Positions 16,097 through 18,952 of a stretch of DNA of 18,952 bases are shown piece by piece. Positions within the stretch are counted from its first letter, which is position 1. The number at the start of each line of letters is the position of its first letter. The position numbers and the translations under genes were made by a program. The notes under the pieces were generated by a model. The model saw only the letters and a program-made list of their open reading frames with translations. It was not told the DNA's origin and made no database searches. Source of the DNA: Desulfobulbaceae bacterium (GTDB lineage: Bacteria > Desulfobacterota > Desulfobulbia > Desulfobulbales > Desulfobulbaceae). The DNA lies in contig DAOVTM010000019.1 in the NCBI GenBank assembly GCA_030633145.1, positions 1-18,952 of the forward strand. Direction: 5' to 3'.

Positions 16097-17269
16097 ATGG
16101 AAAGACGATATAATAGCAAACTGATCATTGACGATCTGCGTAACAAAATGGTCTTTATTGGAGGTCCGCGCCAGGTCGGCAAAACCACCCTTGCCCAAAC
16201 CATCGCTGCCGGGTATCCCAACAATGTCTATCTGAACTGGGACAATCCAAAACATAAGCTCAGGATAACCGGGCAGGAATGGTCACCACAAACGGATTGC
16301 CTGATTTTCGATGAGATTCACAAATACACCCATTGGAAAAATCTTGTAAAAGGAATCTGGGACACCCGCCTGAACGAGGAAAAAATTATCGTCACCGGCA
16401 GTTCCCGCTTAAATGTCTATCGGCGATCCGGTGATTCAATGCTCGGTCGCTACCATTACCACACCCTGCACCCATTTTCCCTATCTGAATATAACCAAAC
16501 TGCTACTCCGACAACAATGCCCAAGCCTTGCCATACCCTTGATTTCAGCAAACAGGGTACCGGTCTTGCAGAGCTTTTCAAGTTTGGTGGTTTTCCTGAA
16601 CCGTTGCTGGAATCAAGAGAGCGAACCCTGTTACGTTGGCAGAACGAACGTTTTGAACGTACTTTCAGAGAAGATATCCGCGATAACGAGCAGCTGCGTG
16701 ATATTTCACGGCTCGAACTTCTTGGTGCCTTGCTCCCCAGACGGGTGGCCTCGCCCTTATCCCTTTCATCCCTATCGGAAGATGTTGGTGCCAGCCCAAA
16801 AACAATAATAAAATGGATGGAAATATTAGAGCGAAACTACTACTGTTTCAGGGTAATGCCCTATCATCGACGCATTGAACGAGCATTAAAAAAAGAATCA
16901 AAATACTATTTATGGGACTGGTCCGAAATTGAGGACAAGGGAGCCCGTTTTGAAAACATGATTGGCTCTCACCTGTTAAAATTCTGCGACTTTTACAAAG
17001 ACTGTTTTGGAATACGAACCAGACTCTGGTATATTAGAGATCGGGAGAAACGAGAAGTTGATTTTCTGGTTACCTGGAATGATATTCCCTGGTTTTTAGC
17101 AGAGTGCAAGCTGAAAAACAGGAAGGCCAGCGCACTTGAATACTACGGAAAACGGCTGAATGTGCAACAGAGATTCCTGGTTACTATGGATGAAAGAGAT
17201 CATTTTCTGGATCGAAAGAATGGAACATATATAATTCCTGCCAGTAGATTCCTGATGGCCCTGGTTTGA
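16097..17269 (+). CDS. AAA ATPase with DUF4143-type C-terminal domain
   Basis: This is a predicted ATPase of the AAA_14/DUF4143 family, widespread in bacteria and archaea and without an established function. From the ATG at 16097 it has 390 residues. Walker A GGPRQVGKTT is at 22-31, Walker B LIFDE at 69-73 and the sensor-like TGSSR at 100-104, followed by the family's GRYHYHTLHPFSLSEY segment. The C-terminal half has a helical or winged region and then REVDFLVT with Asp322 and AECKLK with Glu336 and Lys338, spaced like a PD-(D/E)xK nuclease core. An in-frame ATG at 16076 is possible; neither start has a good ribosome binding site. The gene is visibly richer in A and T than its neighbours and sits between housekeeping genes, which suggests later acquisition. 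Roles in nucleic-acid processing or defence are possible but unproven. Confidence 0.87.
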   Translation: MERRYNSKLIIDDLRNKMVFIGGPRQVGKTTLAQTIAAGYPNNVYLNWDNPKHKLRITGQEWSPQTDCLIFDEIHKYTHWKNLVKGIWDTRLNEEKIIVTGSSRLNVYRRSGDSMLGRYHYHTLHPFSLSEYNQTATPTTMPKPCHTLDFSKQGTGLAELFKFGGFPEPLLESRERTLLRWQNERFERTFREDIRDNEQLRDISRLELLGALLPRRVASPLSLSSLSEDVGASPKTIIKWMEILERNYYCFRVMPYHRRIERALKKESKYYLWDWSEIEDKGARFENMIGSHLLKFCDFYKDCFGIRTRLWYIRDREKREVDFLVTWNDIPWFLAECKLKNRKASALEYYGKRLNVQQRFLVTMDERDHFLDRKNGTYIIPASRFLMALV

Positions 17270-17332
17270 GTTTATAAACAACCTAAGAAAACGGCCCTGA
17301 TTCCCCATAAAAATTTAAACCTTGCAGGAAAA

Positions 17333-18274
17333 ATGAAAAAAAACACCTATCATTCCGGCGTAGTAGCAGTTATCGGCCCCCCCAATGCCGGTAAATCAAC
17401 CCTGCTCAATCACTACCTGCAGCAGAAAATCGCCATAGTCACCCCCCTGCCCCAGACCACCCGCAACCGCATTGCCGGGATTATAACCGGCACGGATTAC
17501 CAGATCATCATGCTGGACACGCCCGGACTGCACAAGGCCAGAGAGTTGATCAACCAGGAAATGGTGCGAATCGCCATGGACACCCTCTACGAGGCTGATA
17601 TTGTCCTCTTCCTTGCCGATGCCCAGGCCATGGCTGAAATAGTGCTGGGCAGTAAAACTGACAAAAAGAAAAACAAAATACTTGCAAGCCGAAGCGCAGA
17701 ATACCGCAGCTACCTGAAAGAGATCTCCTGCCCATCCATTCTTGCCCTCAATAAGGTGGATATGGTGAATAAAGAGCAGCTACTGCCACTCATTGACTGG
17801 TACAGTTCTCTGCATTCCTTTAATGCGGTTATCCCCATCTCCGCCCTGAAGGGAGATGGTACTGATCTCTTGCAGGAGGAGCTGGTCAGTCGTCTGCCGG
17901 AAGGGCCGCAGTATTATCCCGATGATATCCCCACGGATTCCACGGAACGGTTCATCGTGGCCGAGTTGATCCGGGAAAAAATCTTCCTCCGCACTCGCCA
18001 GGAGATCCCCTATTCAACCGCTGTGCTGATAGACTCATTTAAGGAAAACACGCAGGGCGGCCCAGTGGTTATCCATGCCACCATCATAGTGGAACGGGGT
18101 TCACAAAAGGGGATAATTATTGGTAAACAGGGAAAGATGCTGGCTGAAATCCGCATTGCTGCAACTAAAGAAATCACAAAACTGCTTGGCTGTAAGGTAC
18201 AGCTAAAACTCTGGGTCAAGGTCAAAAAGAAATGGACGAGCAATGAGCAAATCTTGCGTGAGTTGGGAATGTAA
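17333..18274 (+). CDS. era: GTPase Era
   Basis: Era is an essential GTPase that binds the 3' end of 16S rRNA and assists assembly of the small ribosomal subunit. The 313-residue protein (E. coli Era: 301) has the G1 loop GPPNAGKST (15-23), the G2 threonine in QTTRNR (41-46), G3 DTPG (62-65), G4 NKVD (140-143) and G5 SALKG. A C-terminal KH domain has the GIIIGKQGKM loop and the basic VKLKLWVKVKKKW-like end. A lysine-rich insert (about 106-118, KTDKKKNK) between G3 and G4 makes it slightly longer than usual. The ribosome binding site GCAGGAAAA supports the start. It stands alone, 63 bases after the AAA gene, with no visible terminator after its stop. Confidence 0.96.
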   Translation: MKKNTYHSGVVAVIGPPNAGKSTLLNHYLQQKIAIVTPLPQTTRNRIAGIITGTDYQIIMLDTPGLHKARELINQEMVRIAMDTLYEADIVLFLADAQAMAEIVLGSKTDKKKNKILASRSAEYRSYLKEISCPSILALNKVDMVNKEQLLPLIDWYSSLHSFNAVIPISALKGDGTDLLQEELVSRLPEGPQYYPDDIPTDSTERFIVAELIREKIFLRTRQEIPYSTAVLIDSFKENTQGGPVVIHATIIVERGSQKGIIIGKQGKMLAEIRIAATKEITKLLGCKVQLKLWVKVKKKWTSNEQILRELGM

Positions 18275-18376
18275 CAGGTGATTGCGCACAAGTATGTTTT
18301 CCCTTTGAGAAATTTGCTGCCAGCCAACGAGTTACAATAAAACAGAAAAAATGAAAATTCAGATGCTGTAGATATA

Positions 18377-18828
18377 ATGACTTATACTGATAAAGACATA
18401 ATAGCATTATTAAAACAGGGTGAAAACTGTGCTATCGAATTCAAAGGCAGTCAGGTTCATGCTAATTCACTTGCCAAAGAGATTACCGCCTTTTCAAATT
18501 CCTCTGGAGGAGTAATCCTTATCGGGTTGATGATACCGCCTCCATCGTGGGATTATCAGCAGATAAAAATTGGGAAGAATGGGTCGCCAATATCGCTCGT
18601 CACAATGTCATTCCCGGAATTAACCCTCTGTTCCAAAAATTAGAGATACAGGGCAAACCGGTGGGGATAGTTACCATCGACAAGGGAGCAGACAGGCCCT
18701 ATCAGACCAATCGTTTTCTATACTTTGTCCGAGTCGGTTCTACCAGCAGAGCCGCAACCCAGATGTCCGCACAACAGATGGAAAAGTATCCGTACCCGGT
18801 CTGTTGCTTTTTGGACTACCAACTTTAG
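18377..18828 (+). pseudogene. AlbA_2 (Schlafen-type) domain gene, frameshifted and truncated
   Basis: The first 50 residues (from MTYTDKDIIALL) include CAIEFKGS and an AKEITAFSNSSGGVILIG block, typical of the AlbA_2/Schlafen divergent AAA domain found in putative transcriptional regulators or helicase-like proteins. The frame then fails. Reading one base shifted from 18529 restores DDTASIVGLSADKNWEEW and the family block RVGSTSRAA, so one base, most simply a G in the GGG at 18524-18526, is missing. The second frame then runs straight into the MITE-like element at 18816 and stops there (LDYQL), giving about 151 residues if repaired. Intact relatives are usually several hundred residues. The frameshift could be a sequencing error; the truncation by the element is independent evidence of a broken gene. 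Confidence 0.82.
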
Positions 18829-18952
18829 CCGGGACATTTCTTCACTCCCTCTCGTTCCCACGCTCCAGGTAAGCGAGCCTGCGAGACTCCGTCTGTGGGA
18901 ACCAGAGGACGACAAGAGTTATCTATTTGAAATTACGGCTTGTCCCGCCTTA
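18816..18952. mobile_element. MITE-like element, copy 2 (runs off window)
   Basis: It begins CTACCAACTTTAGCC and is the same element as 3540-3686 in the opposite orientation. Shared blocks include the terminus, GGGACATTTC, CTCTCGTTCC, GGGAACCAG, the TATTTGAA segment and the far-end CTTGTCCCGCCTTA. The window stops about nine bases short of the expected terminus. Its central hairpin holds a 37-base core (18860-18896) identical to bases 1-37. There is no ORF. The preceding AlbA_2 reading frame takes its stop codon (TAG, 18826-18828) from the element's terminal repeat. Confidence 0.78.

Overview
The window looks like chromosomal DNA of a Gram-negative bacterium of roughly balanced base composition. 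KdsB (CMP-Kdo synthesis for lipopolysaccharide) implies an outer membrane. The cysteine-bearing PAS domain of the histidine kinase, the AAA/DUF4143 protein and abundant palindromic intergenic repeats remind me of Desulfobulbales (Desulfobacterota), including cable bacteria. That placement is inference from general resemblance, because no rRNA or other marker gene is present.

Layout. Bases 1-214 hold a compound array of palindromic repeats. wecB (461-1576, +) and rsmJ (1589-2365, -) converge with almost no gap. A second, unrelated fold-back element with heptad repeats (2526-2663) precedes kdsB (2782-3567). A 147-bp MITE-like element (3540-3686) abuts and terminates kdsB. From 3744 to 13857 seven genes run in one direction with gaps of 0-90 bp or small overlaps: mdh, a very long CofD/YvcK-family protein, a soluble hybrid histidine kinase, a stand-alone receiver, a protein with a C-terminal J-domain, and the two halves of a heterodimeric ABC exporter. 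This is a probable operon or two overlapping units. An RNase II/R-family exoribonuclease (13862-15865, -) converges on it. After a divergent AT-rich intergenic region come an AAA ATPase with a DUF4143-type C-terminus, era, and a broken AlbA_2 (Schlafen-type) gene. That last gene has a one-base frameshift and ends in a second copy of the MITE-like element, which runs off the window.

How the genes relate. mdh and the YvcK-like protein suggest central carbon metabolism and its control. The kinase and receiver form a cytoplasmic phosphorelay with no DNA-binding output in the window. The ABC pair has the usual asymmetry of one degenerate and one canonical ATP site. era and the RNase are RNA-related housekeeping functions, and wecB and kdsB are cell-surface polysaccharide genes.

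The most unusual material is the repeat content. One MITE-like family is present in two copies in opposite orientation, each supplying the stop codon of the gene it abuts, and it carries a REP-like hairpin. That hairpin's 37-base core is identical at bases 1-37 and 18860-18896, so this may be an assembly contig that ends in repeats at both sides. I found no tRNA, rRNA, CRISPR array, transposase gene or recognisable new defence system.
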